This document shows, piece after piece, positions 8,970 to 17,493 of a stretch of 64,000 nucleotides of DNA. The stretch is from Brevibacillus daliensis. GTDB taxonomy: Bacteria > Bacillota > Bacilli > Brevibacillales > Brevibacillaceae. The position numbers and the translations under genes were made by a program. Under the pieces are notes generated by a model that did no database searches, was not told the origin of the DNA, and saw only the letters and a program-made list of their open reading frames with translations. Each line of letters opens with the position of its first letter. Within the stretch, counting starts at the first letter, position 1. Location of the stretch: the NCBI RefSeq assembly GCF_021245735.1, contig NZ_JAJISB010000036.1, forward strand, positions 1 to 64,000, given 5' to 3'.

Positions 8970-9056
8970 TACCCAGAAGTACAAACGATTCTTACGAATC
9001 TCCTTCCTTCGTGTGGTGTTACTATAGGCAGATTGACAACTACCCAACCACACAAG
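8970..9056 (-). ncRNA. Presumed right end / omega-RNA scaffold of the TnpB element
   Basis: In IS200/IS605-type elements the guide RNA (omega-RNA) overlaps the end of tnpB and runs to the element's right end, with the guide taken from the flank. Here the 87 bases past the tnpB stop contain a small stem (CGATTC/GAATCT around 8986-9000) before the GNAT remnant. The exact end cannot be fixed without another copy. Existence is inferred from the family, not seen directly. Confidence 0.35.
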
Positions 9057-10175
9057 TCATGCTTGCGTAGTCACTTCAACGATGTACTCCATTCCTTTTC
9101 GTTGAAGATTCATGGCACCAATACGATCATCGTTCGTTGTGTATTGACATGTTTTACAACAGAATACATGTATTTTCTTGTTTCGATTGTCTTTCTCTGT
9201 ATATCCGCATTTTGGACAGGTTTGCGAGGTATAGCGAGGGTCAACTACAATCATTTTTGCACCACATAACATCGCCTTATATTCTAGCATTTGGCGTAAT
9301 TGGTAGAATGCCCAAGACACCGTCTCATAACGATCTTTCACTCTTACACGTTCAGTGACATTACGTACGCCCGTTAAATCTTCTACAACAAACAGTGTAT
9401 TCGCACCATACCGATCTACGAGTGCCTTACTGACAGAGTGATTAACATCTGTCATCCAACAGTTTTCTCGTTGACCTATTTTTTTGAGTTTTCTACGAGA
9501 GGAAGCAGTACCTATTCGTTGCAGTTGCTTACGTATATGCTTGTACGAAGAACGTTTGTTTTTGATACTTCGACCATCGAAAAAATGAGTTTTTCCATGC
9601 GAGTCATAGGTTGTAGCTGTAAAATTTATTCCCATATCAATACCGACTACTTGCTGGATCGCATTTACATTTGGCTCAGAAACATCTTTTGTCACTGGGA
9701 TATGCAGAAAAAACTTTTTGTGCTTGTGGACAATTTTCGCTGTGCCAAAAGACCAAGAGCCGTCAAAATACCGTTCCATGCCTTTCGCTTCATATGGTAC
9801 TTTAATTCTGCCTTGTAGTGTATTCACTGAAAACAACCCTTGGACGAGCGAATAGTCACGATTCCATACGAGATCGTATTCCGCTTTCTTAAACGCAATC
9901 TTCGTCCAATCATGTCCGTTACTTTTCGCTGACTTATATCGGGCAATTGCAGTCTTCATGACAGATTGTGCCATTTGGGAGCGTAATAAATATTCGATAC
10001 GCAACACATCGTAAGTCATTTTATGTAGCTTCAGCTGCGACAATTGTTTTGTTTCAAAGATAAGAGAAGAAACATAGTTACAGCCAGAACGATAGGCATA
10101 TAATGTTTGCTTCAACAGATCAATTTGATCCCATGTAGGTTTGATTTTGAGTTTTGCAGTAATGGTCATTTGCAT
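9057..10175 (-). CDS. tnpB: RNA-guided nuclease TnpB, IS200/IS605 family (IS1341 type)
   Basis: 372 residues with an N-terminal OrfB domain and a split RuvC nuclease. All catalytic acids are present: Asp180 (GIDMG), Glu265 (VVEDL) and Asp350 (in NDDRIGAMNL). A CxxC...CxxC zinc ribbon (TCPKCGYT and CKTCQY, Cys320, 323, 340, 343) sits before the last one. Family members cut DNA next to a transposon-associated motif, guided by an RNA from the element's 3' end. No Y1 transposase TnpA is adjacent, so this copy depends on one elsewhere. ATG start 8 bases after GAGG; a GTG three codons upstream is less well placed. The ORF looks intact. Confidence 0.92.
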   Translation of the reverse strand: MQMTITAKLKIKPTWDQIDLLKQTLYAYRSGCNYVSSLIFETKQLSQLKLHKMTYDVLRIEYLLRSQMAQSVMKTAIARYKSAKSNGHDWTKIAFKKAEYDLVWNRDYSLVQGLFSVNTLQGRIKVPYEAKGMERYFDGSWSFGTAKIVHKHKKFFLHIPVTKDVSEPNVNAIQQVVGIDMGINFTATTYDSHGKTHFFDGRSIKNKRSSYKHIRKQLQRIGTASSRRKLKKIGQRENCWMTDVNHSVSKALVDRYGANTLFVVEDLTGVRNVTERVRVKDRYETVSWAFYQLRQMLEYKAMLCGAKMIVVDPRYTSQTCPKCGYTEKDNRNKKIHVFCCKTCQYTTNDDRIGAMNLQRKGMEYIVEVTTQA

Positions 10176-10239
10176 ATTTCTCACCTCACTTTCACTAGAA
10201 TGATTATGCCATATGTAACAGGAAAGTGAGCAGAATTAT

Positions 10240-10345
10240 AGAAAGAGAAACAGTGGAGTATATCGCTTCATTATTGTGGCAAAAGCCACGCCTGAAACAG
10301 CACAGTGTCCTCACACGACTAAAGTCAAGTGTCTCCACTGTGATA
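10240..10345. mobile_element. Structured left-end region of the TnpB element (probable)
   Basis: Between tnpB and the next gene lie two hairpins: GTGGC-AAAA-GCCAC (10276-10289), and a larger one closed by CACAGTG/CACTGTG (10301-10307 with 10336-10342) whose tip contains GACTAAAGTC. Subterminal imperfect hairpins with a G-A-C-T-T-T-A-G-T-C core are typical of IS200/IS605 ends. The precise boundary is not visible. Confidence 0.5.
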
Positions 10346-10403
10346 ATATGAAGCATTAGCTGAGAATTAAACACCTATAATGTAATGAAAAGGGGTAATT
10401 TTT

Positions 10404-10961
10404 TTGAAGCAAGCCTTGCTTGTCATTGATGCTCAACAGGAACTACTGGACGGAAACGAGAACCAACCCGCCATTTTCAATAAGGATCAACTTATCAGCA
10501 ATATTAATTCCGTTATCGATCAAGCGTTACAATCAGAAGCGTTATTCATTTTCATCAGAGATAAGGATGTGGCTACTGGTGTAGGAGCAGGTTTTCAGAT
10601 TCACAAGGATATTCATGTCCCGTCTTCCTCCATCGTATTTGACAAGTTAGCAACCAATTCGTTTTACGGTACGCCACTCTTGGAATATTTGAAATCGAAC
10701 GAGGTTCGACATGTTGTAATGATGGGATGTAAAACTGAGCATTGCATTGACACAGCGGTAAGAACTGCGACGATTAATCGACTGGACGTAACATTAGTTG
10801 GAGATGGTCATTCTACGACAGACTCCGACACTTTATCAGCAGAACAAATGATAGCCCATCACAACAACATTCTTCATGGACATTACAACGTAGATCATTT
10901 TTCTGTAGTTAGAAATTCCTTAGAAGATTTATTTACCCCAACCCATAACCAATACCGTTAA
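10404..10961 (+). CDS. Cysteine hydrolase, isochorismatase family
   Basis: 185 residues with the family's Asp-Lys-Cys triad: Asp9 (LLVIDAQ), Lys81 (VFDKLATNSF) and Cys114 (GCKTEHCIDTAVR). The family includes nicotinamidases, isochorismatases and related amidases; the metal-binding histidines of a nicotinamidase are not obvious, so the substrate is left open. TTG start after AAAAGGGG and a T-rich spacer. It is a single gene sharing a bidirectional terminator with the convergent IclR gene. Confidence 0.88.
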   Translation: MKQALLVIDAQQELLDGNENQPAIFNKDQLISNINSVIDQALQSEALFIFIRDKDVATGVGAGFQIHKDIHVPSSSIVFDKLATNSFYGTPLLEYLKSNEVRHVVMMGCKTEHCIDTAVRTATINRLDVTLVGDGHSTTDSDTLSAEQMIAHHNNILHGHYNVDHFSVVRNSLEDLFTPTHNQYR

Positions 10962-10964
10962 AAT

Positions 10965-11005
10965 CAAAAAAATCCCCTTCCCTAATAGCGGAAGAGGATT
11001 TTTTA
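10965..11005. terminator. Bidirectional terminator between the hydrolase and IclR genes
   Basis: Stem AATCCCCTTCC (10971-10981) with GGAAGAGGATT (10990-11000), one mismatch, flanked by A-runs on the left and T-runs on the right, so it works for both convergent genes. Confidence 0.8.
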
Positions 11006-11021
11006 CTCTATATCAATCTTA

Positions 11022-11765
11022 TTATTTCAACATTTTCCCCATTCGAAAAGCGGCTTGCATGATAGGGGTAGCATATTCTTTCATCTTTTCTTCTGTCATT
11101 CTGCTAGATGGTCCAGATACAGAAAGCGCTGCGAAGATATGACCATGTGTATCAAAAATGGGAGCCGAGACTGCAGCTGCGCCTACTTCCCGTTCTTCGC
11201 TACTTGTGGCATAGCCCATGTCTCTAATAGTTTGCAACTGCTCCTGATACAGCTTCTGATCCACAGAATCTGGCCAGTTCTTATCCTGTAATAGTCCCTG
11301 GAGTACGATTTGATCTTCAAAAGCCACCAACACCTTGCTGGAAGCCCCTACAGCGAGGGACATACGTACCCCAACTGGTGCTACGCGTCGAATTGGCTGA
11401 TTGCTTTGAACTGCTTGAATCCGAATTCGCTCAAATTGATCTCGAACATAGATACTGATTGTCTCACCAAGAAGATCTCGCAATTGCTCCATTTCAGGCA
11501 AAAGTAATTCAGCAGGATCATCAGATCTAGTAAGATTGGCAGATAGCTCCCACACGCGAAAACCTAAGCGATATTTCTCTGTCTGAGAGTTACGTTGCAA
11601 AAATCCTTTTACTTCTAATGCTGCAAGCAAACGGTGTACGGTACTTTTGTGCAAGCCAATACGATTGGCAATCTCACTCAATCCCAACTCAGTTGCATCT
11701 GTAAAGCACAGCAATACATCTAATGCTCTCTCTACAGAGCGAACAGTTGATTTTCCTTCTTCCAT
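11022..11765 (-). CDS. IclR-family transcriptional regulator
   Basis: 247 residues: an N-terminal winged helix-turn-helix (SVERALDVLLCF, then LGLSEIANRIGLHKSTVHRL) and a C-terminal effector domain ending in the typical SAPIFDTHGHIFAALSVSG stretch. IclR proteins usually control a catabolic operon beside them; here no such operon is present, and the convergent neighbour is an isochorismatase-fold hydrolase. The ATG used lies 7 bases after GAAGGG; a TTG seven codons upstream lacks a site. The effector is unknown. Confidence 0.88.
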   Translation of the reverse strand: MEEGKSTVRSVERALDVLLCFTDATELGLSEIANRIGLHKSTVHRLLAALEVKGFLQRNSQTEKYRLGFRVWELSANLTRSDDPAELLLPEMEQLRDLLGETISIYVRDQFERIRIQAVQSNQPIRRVAPVGVRMSLAVGASSKVLVAFEDQIVLQGLLQDKNWPDSVDQKLYQEQLQTIRDMGYATSSEEREVGAAAVSAPIFDTHGHIFAALSVSGPSSRMTEEKMKEYATPIMQAAFRMGKMLK

Positions 11766-11912
11766 AACCGTTCCCTTCTTCCTCAAATCGTCTCACCCAA
11801 TGAAACCTTGTTTTATTTTTATCTTCTTTCTAGTATATCTTATATTTGAGTAGATGTAACTATTTTTCAAGGTTGCTCTAAGAACAAAAGTGAAAAAGAT
11901 TGTCTTCTTCCT

Positions 11913-11955
11913 ACCATGGTGGAGAAAACCAGCTGGTTTTTTCATGCTGTTGTGA
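11913..11955 (+). repeat. Collapsed copy of repeat A (termini only)
   Basis: The flanks match those of full A elements (CCATGGTGGAG on the left, TTCATGCTGTTG on the right), but between them only AAAACCAGCTGGTTTT (11925-11940) remains. That is the two terminal inverted repeats of A fused at their tips, with about 190 bp missing. It is followed by a complete B element as in other loci. Confidence 0.75.
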
Positions 11956-11984
11956 TTGTTCGAAGATTTTCACTGCAGGCGTTT

Positions 11985-12191
11985 GCAGAAGAAGCACATT
12001 TTTTGTCTAGAACTATTTAAGGTCCTACCTAGCTACTGGCAAAGAGTGCGGAATCAAAAGTGCAACCTATGAGATACTGCGTAGTTTCACATCCTTTTGC
12101 ACTTTCCGCACTCTTTACCCAGTAGCGGACAGACTTTACTCCCTTGCGGGACCTTAACCGAGTTCACAGACAAAAAATGTGCTTCTTCTGC
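11985..12191 (+). repeat. Repeat B, copy 1 (207 bp palindromic element)
   Basis: Begins GCAGAAGAAGCACATTTTTT and ends with the exact inverse; the perfect terminal inverted repeats are 23 bp (11985-12007 and 12169-12191). Internal arms also pair (TAAGGTCC with GGACCTTA; GCTACTGG...AAAGTGC with its inverse), so the whole element can fold into one long hairpin. No ORF. It lies 49 bp past the terminator of the leftward gene at 12302. Confidence 0.9.
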
Positions 12192-12239
12192 ATGTTCACT
12201 ACACCAGTCATTATCAGGTCTTTAGCACCTAAAAATTTC

Positions 12240-12277
12240 AAAAAACAGCGAACGCCTTCCGTAGCGCGTCGCTGTTT
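12240..12277 (-). terminator. Terminator of the 12302-12703 gene
   Basis: 9-bp stem AAACAGCGA (12243-12251) with TCGCTGTTT (12269-12277), followed by a T-rich stretch on the minus strand. Confidence 0.75.
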
Positions 12278-12301
12278 CCTGTTAGACCGTTTCATGTTCT
12301 A

Positions 12302-12703
12302 TTACTTGGCAACCCTTGTAATTCCAGGATTATAACGCTTCAAATAATCATAAATCGCTTCTCCAGTTACCAGCTTACACTCTTGGATTACTTGATTCTC
12401 CATCAGATATTCATGGAGAGCAATCATTCCTTTATCCATTCGACGCTTTGCCATATCGGGAGGTGTCATCATAGCTGGTACCAGGCACTGCAAATACCAG
12501 TAACCCGTTACTTCCGCTGATACATCAACAGATAACTCCATATCCGGATGGTCAAACCCGAATAATAAGTCAAATAATGGACTCTCTTCCGTTCCCAGTG
12601 CATCAAGTGACATTTTCCAAATGTTTACATAGTATTCATCGTTAAACAATACCATGTCCTCTGTAATAATCTGATATGTTGTCATAAACTGATTTTGTTC
12701 CAT
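12302..12703 (-). CDS. Hypothetical protein, 133 aa, acidic
   Basis: No family recognised. The protein is acidic and soluble, with no signal peptide or membrane segment; it is rich in aromatic residues (YQIITEDMVLFNDEYYVNIW) and ends in a basic tail (KRYNPGITRVAK). ATG start 6 bases after AGGAGGG makes it a convincing gene. It lies 62 bp downstream of sftA, in the same direction, and has its own terminator, so it may be cotranscribed with the DNA translocase. Function unknown. Confidence 0.75.
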   Translation of the reverse strand: MEQNQFMTTYQIITEDMVLFNDEYYVNIWKMSLDALGTEESPLFDLLFGFDHPDMELSVDVSAEVTGYWYLQCLVPAMMTPPDMAKRRMDKGMIALHEYLMENQVIQECKLVTGEAIYDYLKRYNPGITRVAK

Positions 12704-12765
12704 ATGATATCCCTCCTGTACTTTTACTTTCGTGATGAGTATCTAGGAGTAGTCATTCATTTTGC

Positions 12766-15687
12766 TTAAAACAGTGCAGTTCCTTCTGTTAACGCCTGTG
12801 CATCTTCTGGCGTAATCAGAACCGTTCGAGGTTTTCCTCCATTTTGTCCTGATACATATCCGCTTGCTTCCATCATTTCAATCAAGCGCGCTGCCCGATT
12901 GTATCCGATACGGAACCTGCGTTGCAAGCTGGAAGCAGAGGCATTCCCTTGCTCTGCTACGTAGACAAGTGCCTCGTGGAAAAGAGGATCATCACCCATT
13001 TCTCCAGATGTGACCTGCGCTTCCAACTCTTCTCTCGTAAACAGAAAATCAGGTTGTCGCTGTTTCTTCAGCATTGCCGTTACTGCTTCAATCTCATCAT
13101 CATTTACATAGTTACCTTGCAAACGAATTGGTGGAGCTCCGCTTTCCAGGAACAGCATATCTCCTCGCCCAAGCAATCTTTCTGCACCACCTTGATCTAG
13201 AATTGTTCTGGAATCGGTATGAGAAAATACGGCAAATGCCAGACGAGTTGGTACGTTTGCTTTAATATTTCCTGTGATGATGTCAACAGATGGACGTTGA
13301 GTAGCCAATAATAGGTGGATACCACATGCCCGTGCTTTTTGGGCAATACGGATAATGCAATCCTCCACATCCTGTGGAGACACCATCATTAGATCCGCCA
13401 ACTCATCAATAATTATCACGATGTATGGTAGCGTATCATCCGTTGTCTGGTTGTATCGTTCAATATCACGTACACCTGCTTCAACAAACAATGTATAGCG
13501 CTTCTCCATTTCTTCAACCGCCCATTTTAAGGAAGCGGTCGCCTGCTTCGCATCCGTCACAACAGGGGTCACGAGGTGAGGCAGATTGTTATAGGGAGCC
13601 AACTCTACCATTTTAGGATCAATAAGAAGCAAGCGAACCTGTTCTGGAGTTGCTTTAAACAATATACTCACAATGATAGAGTTGATGCAGACACTTTTTC
13701 CAGATCCTGTAGCCCCAGCCACCAAACCGTGCGGCATTTTCTTCAAATCTGCAATGATTGGTTCTCCCCCAATATCCATTCCGAGCGCAACAGCAAGTGG
13801 AGATGGATGCTGCTGAAACTTCTGTGATTCCAGAATGCGACGAATAAATACTGGTTCGCTTTTTATATTGGGAACCTCGATACCTACAGCATTCCTACCA
13901 GGAATAGGCGCTTCAATCCGTATATCCTTGGCAGCCAGATTCAGCTTGATATCGTCTGACAGCCCCGTTATTTTGTTAACCTTAACACCAGGAGACGGTT
14001 GCAATTCAAATCGCGTTACAGAAGGTCCTTTGACGATGTTAACCACAGTAGCACTTACATTAAAGTTGCTAAGTGTCTCTTCCAATAATCCTTTTTGTTC
14101 AAGTGTATGCTCGTAAACATCCTCGGTCATTCTCTCTGTAGGCGTAAGCAGTTCAAGTGACGGAAATTGATATGGCGCATCCGTGATCTCCTCGCTATTT
14201 ACCTTCTGCGGGGGTAGTGTCACATCTGAAATGTTGCGATAAGTAGCAGTAGAAGCGCTCTCTACATGAATACCTGTCACCTGTGTTACTCGATTATCTG
14301 TGAGCACTTGTGGCTCTGATTGTTGTTCTACCGCCGTTACATGGTTTGATGGCTCCATCTCTTGGGAGTCGGATAAAAGCTGATTATCCTGTGAGACAAC
14401 ATGAGCGGTATCTTCAGGAGTAATATGCTGGTTACTTCTGTGGACCGCAGATGTTTCCTCGACCAAAGGCTCCTCAGGTATGTCGCTAGCTATATCCGTT
14501 ACTACCTGTTGGTCCGCTACGGAATTGGGAGCATCCTTTTCCTGTACCGCTTCTACCTCAGGCATTTTATCTTCAGCTGCTAGTACTTCCATTGTTGCGG
14601 CTACTTCATTCATAGACGTTATTACAGTAGCTTCTTCGTTTATTCCTATTCTTTCAATATTTTCTTCAGCTACTTTTTGCTCCGACTCAATTGGTTCTTG
14701 CTCCATTATTCTAGCTGTTTCAATAGAAGGTGTTTCCTCATTAGCTGTCTTGTTTGCTACTCTGGTTACCTCTCTATGTGCCAGTCTCTCTTTAAGTGGA
14801 ATCGATTGTTGCAGTAATTCCTTCATATCCATTGGCAACTTATTCATCGACGATTGCTGTTCGTCAGTCAAGTCACCCTCACTAAGAGAACCATCCATTT
14901 GGCTTGAATCATTTGCTAGATGAGCATTATTTATCTCTTTTGCCACGACAACAATTTGTCCATCCTCATTAACATAGGCCTGGCGTACTTTCTTTTCCTG
15001 TTCCGCTTTCGTCTCTTCGGTTATTTTTCCATATATCGGGGAAAAGATCTCGGTGGGCTTGAACGGTTTTTTGGGATTGAAATATTGTGGCGTTGAGTCT
15101 TGACTGGAGCTGTTTGCGGTACTCGATGCTTGCTTTGGAGCAACAGGCTTATTGTAGCTATCTGAATAGTCAACTTGAGTACTCTGTTGCGGAAATCGAT
15201 CTTCTGTATTACGCTTACTTATCTCAGTCTCTCTTCTCTTTTCTCGCTTTATCTCATTCGAAGAATTTTCATATAGCTCCATCTGACTAAAAGATGGCCG
15301 ATTAATCGGTTCTTTCTCTTTCATCGTACGAGAGAGATTACGCAACTGTTGATCCGATTGGATAGCAGAACGAATATCCTGCATGCGCTCTTTTTTCTCC
15401 CATTCCTTATCGGATACAACCGGAAAGCGGAATTGACGAGGACGCTGACGCTCAAAAAATTCCTCCATCTGTTGTTCATCATGCTTCTTCGGATAAATAT
15501 TTTTGGTCCGCATTTTAACTGGTCTACTCGTTCTTGCTATAGCCTGTTCGTCTTTTACCGTATGAATAGCTCTTGGTTTTGATTCTGTTGTTTCTTCATA
15601 ATATTTATCGTCTTCATCGTCATCTTCTGGCTCAATGTCCATAATATTTCGCCAGAATTGTTTTAATCGTTCAAATAACGAAGGCAT
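12766..15687 (-). CDS. sftA: DNA translocase SftA (FtsK/SpoIIIE family, soluble)
   Basis: 973 residues. Residues 1-500 are acidic, low in complexity and free of membrane segments, as in Bacillus SftA and unlike SpoIIIE. The C-terminal motor follows: alpha/beta RecA-like core with Walker A GATGSGKS (658-665) and Walker B IIIDEL (758-763), then the gamma winged helix (about 905-970, SSLQRRFRIGYNRAARLIEMME) that reads polarity sequences on DNA. SftA hexamers clear trapped DNA from the division septum before it closes. ATG start after GAGAGGA. A leftward 133-aa gene follows closely. The long N-terminal region likely carries the septum-targeting function, which I cannot resolve further. Confidence 0.93.
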   Translation of the reverse strand: MPSLFERLKQFWRNIMDIEPEDDDEDDKYYEETTESKPRAIHTVKDEQAIARTSRPVKMRTKNIYPKKHDEQQMEEFFERQRPRQFRFPVVSDKEWEKKERMQDIRSAIQSDQQLRNLSRTMKEKEPINRPSFSQMELYENSSNEIKREKRRETEISKRNTEDRFPQQSTQVDYSDSYNKPVAPKQASSTANSSSQDSTPQYFNPKKPFKPTEIFSPIYGKITEETKAEQEKKVRQAYVNEDGQIVVVAKEINNAHLANDSSQMDGSLSEGDLTDEQQSSMNKLPMDMKELLQQSIPLKERLAHREVTRVANKTANEETPSIETARIMEQEPIESEQKVAEENIERIGINEEATVITSMNEVAATMEVLAAEDKMPEVEAVQEKDAPNSVADQQVVTDIASDIPEEPLVEETSAVHRSNQHITPEDTAHVVSQDNQLLSDSQEMEPSNHVTAVEQQSEPQVLTDNRVTQVTGIHVESASTATYRNISDVTLPPQKVNSEEITDAPYQFPSLELLTPTERMTEDVYEHTLEQKGLLEETLSNFNVSATVVNIVKGPSVTRFELQPSPGVKVNKITGLSDDIKLNLAAKDIRIEAPIPGRNAVGIEVPNIKSEPVFIRRILESQKFQQHPSPLAVALGMDIGGEPIIADLKKMPHGLVAGATGSGKSVCINSIIVSILFKATPEQVRLLLIDPKMVELAPYNNLPHLVTPVVTDAKQATASLKWAVEEMEKRYTLFVEAGVRDIERYNQTTDDTLPYIVIIIDELADLMMVSPQDVEDCIIRIAQKARACGIHLLLATQRPSVDIITGNIKANVPTRLAFAVFSHTDSRTILDQGGAERLLGRGDMLFLESGAPPIRLQGNYVNDDEIEAVTAMLKKQRQPDFLFTREELEAQVTSGEMGDDPLFHEALVYVAEQGNASASSLQRRFRIGYNRAARLIEMMEASGYVSGQNGGKPRTVLITPEDAQALTEGTALF

Positions 15688-16028
15688 ATATGTAAGTCCT
15701 CTCTTTCTCGCTCATGATCGAAAAGCGTGCTCTAGGCTAGCTCATTGCTTCTGCGGTTGCTTTCCTCTGATGAAACCTGAGAAGCGATGCTGAGGGATTC
15801 TCTCATTCCTCAATTTTGGCTATATCATCCATTTTATCATGAAACAGTGCCGCAGAAACCCAAAGATTTTGTTTTATTGGCATCCTTTTACCAAGGTTAA
15901 CCTGTCAAAACATTGGCTTTTTTTAAAAATACCGAAACCTTTCACCTTCTGACGCGTATTACCCTTTGTAGACATTACAAGTTAGTGATCGTCATGTTCA
16001 AAAATGTAGAAAGAGGTGCTTTACAATT
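15688..16028. other. Divergent intergenic region between sftA and a lipoprotein gene
   Basis: 341 bases without a gene. It holds several inverted repeats on the sftA side (for example GCTTCT at about 15749 with AGAAGC at about 15778, and TGAGG...CCTCA near 15791-15812), which could form a structured 5' leader. I do not recognise a known riboswitch or a consensus promoter pair. Confidence 0.4.
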
Positions 16029-17294
16029 ATGAGTAAAATTACAGCAGGTTTCGCGTTGTTAGCTACTTCTGCCCTAGCTTTGACTGGATGTACACCTGAA
16101 GCTGCTTTAATCCGTGATTCCACACTAAAAACAATGGAGAATACAAGCTATCAATTTTCCAGCACAATGAAACTTACCGGCAATTTTGCTGATGAGCTAA
16201 AGAAAGATAAGACATTTACTCCTGAAAATGCGAGCATTTTGGAAAGCGTGATGTCTGGTGTAACGATTGAAGGTACTCAAACTGACCTGACTAGCGGAAA
16301 ATACACCATTACCCTTAACAATGATAAAGCTCTACGTGACAACAAGCTATGGACTGGTGACAAAAAAGCATCTGTTGAGATGATCGTTGACAACTCAGAT
16401 CTATACATAAAATCAGCTCTCGACAAAAAATACCTCAACATGAACAACGATACCATGTATGGTGAGACTTTCACACTCAGTCCTGAAGAGATGAAGAAGT
16501 TCAACCAAGAAGTGAACGAGCTTTCCATGAAGTTCGCTCGTAACTATGTTAAAGGTTTTGATTTTAAAGGAACAAAAGTAGAAAACAAAGGTGAGAAAAC
16601 AGTAAAACTTCCTAATGGTGAAGAAGTAAAAACTACACACGTAGCTGTCTCCCTTGATACCAACAAATTGATCGATTTGGTTTACTATGTAGCTAAAGAT
16701 GGTATCGTGAATCCAGAGGTTCGCACATTTGCGATTGACGTAGCGACTCTTGGAAACAAAATGGACGATCAAATGCAAAAACTTCCTCTGAAGAAAGATG
16801 AGGAATATCGCAAGGAAGCCACTACTCAAGTAGATACGCTACTTGCTGAAGCAAAAGTAGGATTTGCTGAACTAGAAAAAGAGTACACTCCAGCTAAACT
16901 TGCTGAAGAAGCGAAAAAAGCTGGCCTAGAAGATCTGAACATTACGCTTGAATACTATGTAGATAAAAACAAACTACCAGTTCGTACAACATCTACATTT
17001 GACTTGAAAGTGAAAAATACAGAAGAGAAAGATGCAAAATCAATGACAGTAGGATTTGCTGTTGATACGTACGCTTGGAACTTTGGAAAAACGAATCCAT
17101 ATACAAAACCAGGCAAAAATGACTTCGTAACGGTGGACGATTTGAAAAAAGATAAAGAAGCAATCAAGAACTTTGACGAAAAAGGGTTCTTCCACCAGTT
17201 CGTAAAAAGTGTGTCTACCGATTTTGATTTCGAAACTTTAGAAGAAGAAGCTGTAGAAACTAAAGCTACTACTCCAGCTCCAGCTACTAAATAA
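16029..17294 (+). CDS. Predicted lipoprotein, 421 aa, function unknown
   Basis: A classical lipoprotein signal: short basic start, hydrophobic core and lipobox LTGC with the modified Cys at residue 21. The mature protein alternates charged beta-strand-like segments (SSTMKLTGNFADEL; TDLTSGKYTITLNNDKALRD; DLYIKSALDKKYLNMNND), reminiscent of LolA/LppX-type cradles and of DUF6612-type Bacillales lipoproteins. That resemblance is impressionistic. The C-terminus is Thr/Pro/Ala-rich (TKATTPAPATK). It should be anchored to the outer face of the membrane. RBS AAAGAGG. A strong terminator follows. Confidence 0.85.
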   Translation: MSKITAGFALLATSALALTGCTPEAALIRDSTLKTMENTSYQFSSTMKLTGNFADELKKDKTFTPENASILESVMSGVTIEGTQTDLTSGKYTITLNNDKALRDNKLWTGDKKASVEMIVDNSDLYIKSALDKKYLNMNNDTMYGETFTLSPEEMKKFNQEVNELSMKFARNYVKGFDFKGTKVENKGEKTVKLPNGEEVKTTHVAVSLDTNKLIDLVYYVAKDGIVNPEVRTFAIDVATLGNKMDDQMQKLPLKKDEEYRKEATTQVDTLLAEAKVGFAELEKEYTPAKLAEEAKKAGLEDLNITLEYYVDKNKLPVRTTSTFDLKVKNTEEKDAKSMTVGFAVDTYAWNFGKTNPYTKPGKNDFVTVDDLKKDKEAIKNFDEKGFFHQFVKSVSTDFDFETLEEEAVETKATTPAPATK

Positions 17295-17307
17295 TATCCG
17301 TATTATA

Positions 17308-17344
17308 AAAGACATGGTTTCCATAGGAGACCATGTCTTTTTTA
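17308..17344. terminator. Bidirectional terminator after the lipoprotein gene
   Basis: Perfect 11-bp stem AAAGACATGGT (17308-17318) with ACCATGTCTTT (17330-17340) and a T-run. It may also serve the convergent UMP-kinase-like gene, which ends 150 bp away. Confidence 0.85.
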
Positions 17345-17493
17345 CTGTATAAGAAAGTATAAACATCACAATGTTACTCCCTGAACGCATGAAAAACTTT
17401 CTTTAAAGAAGTATCTGCTTTTTCGACTGGACTTCAATTAATCGTTTTTCTTATTTTATCTGCTCGATGTATGTAATAGGTTCTACGTTCAAC

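Noticed and set aside
11985-12191. Repeat B as an ordinary bidirectional terminator
   Set aside because: The neighbouring gene already has its own terminator (12240-12277), and the element is 207 bp with conserved ends and dispersed copies.
14480-14923. 147-aa Ser-rich plus-strand ORF
   Set aside because: Antisense to the disordered acidic region of sftA, where stop codons on the other strand are rare by composition.
15688-15850. Glycine-riboswitch-like pieces (TCTCAGG) in the sftA leader
   Set aside because: The paired aptamer core and the linker of a glycine riboswitch are absent; only a short motif matches.
16413-16829. 138-aa minus-strand ORF rich in Phe/Val/Cys
   Set aside because: Antisense to the lipoprotein gene; shadow frame.
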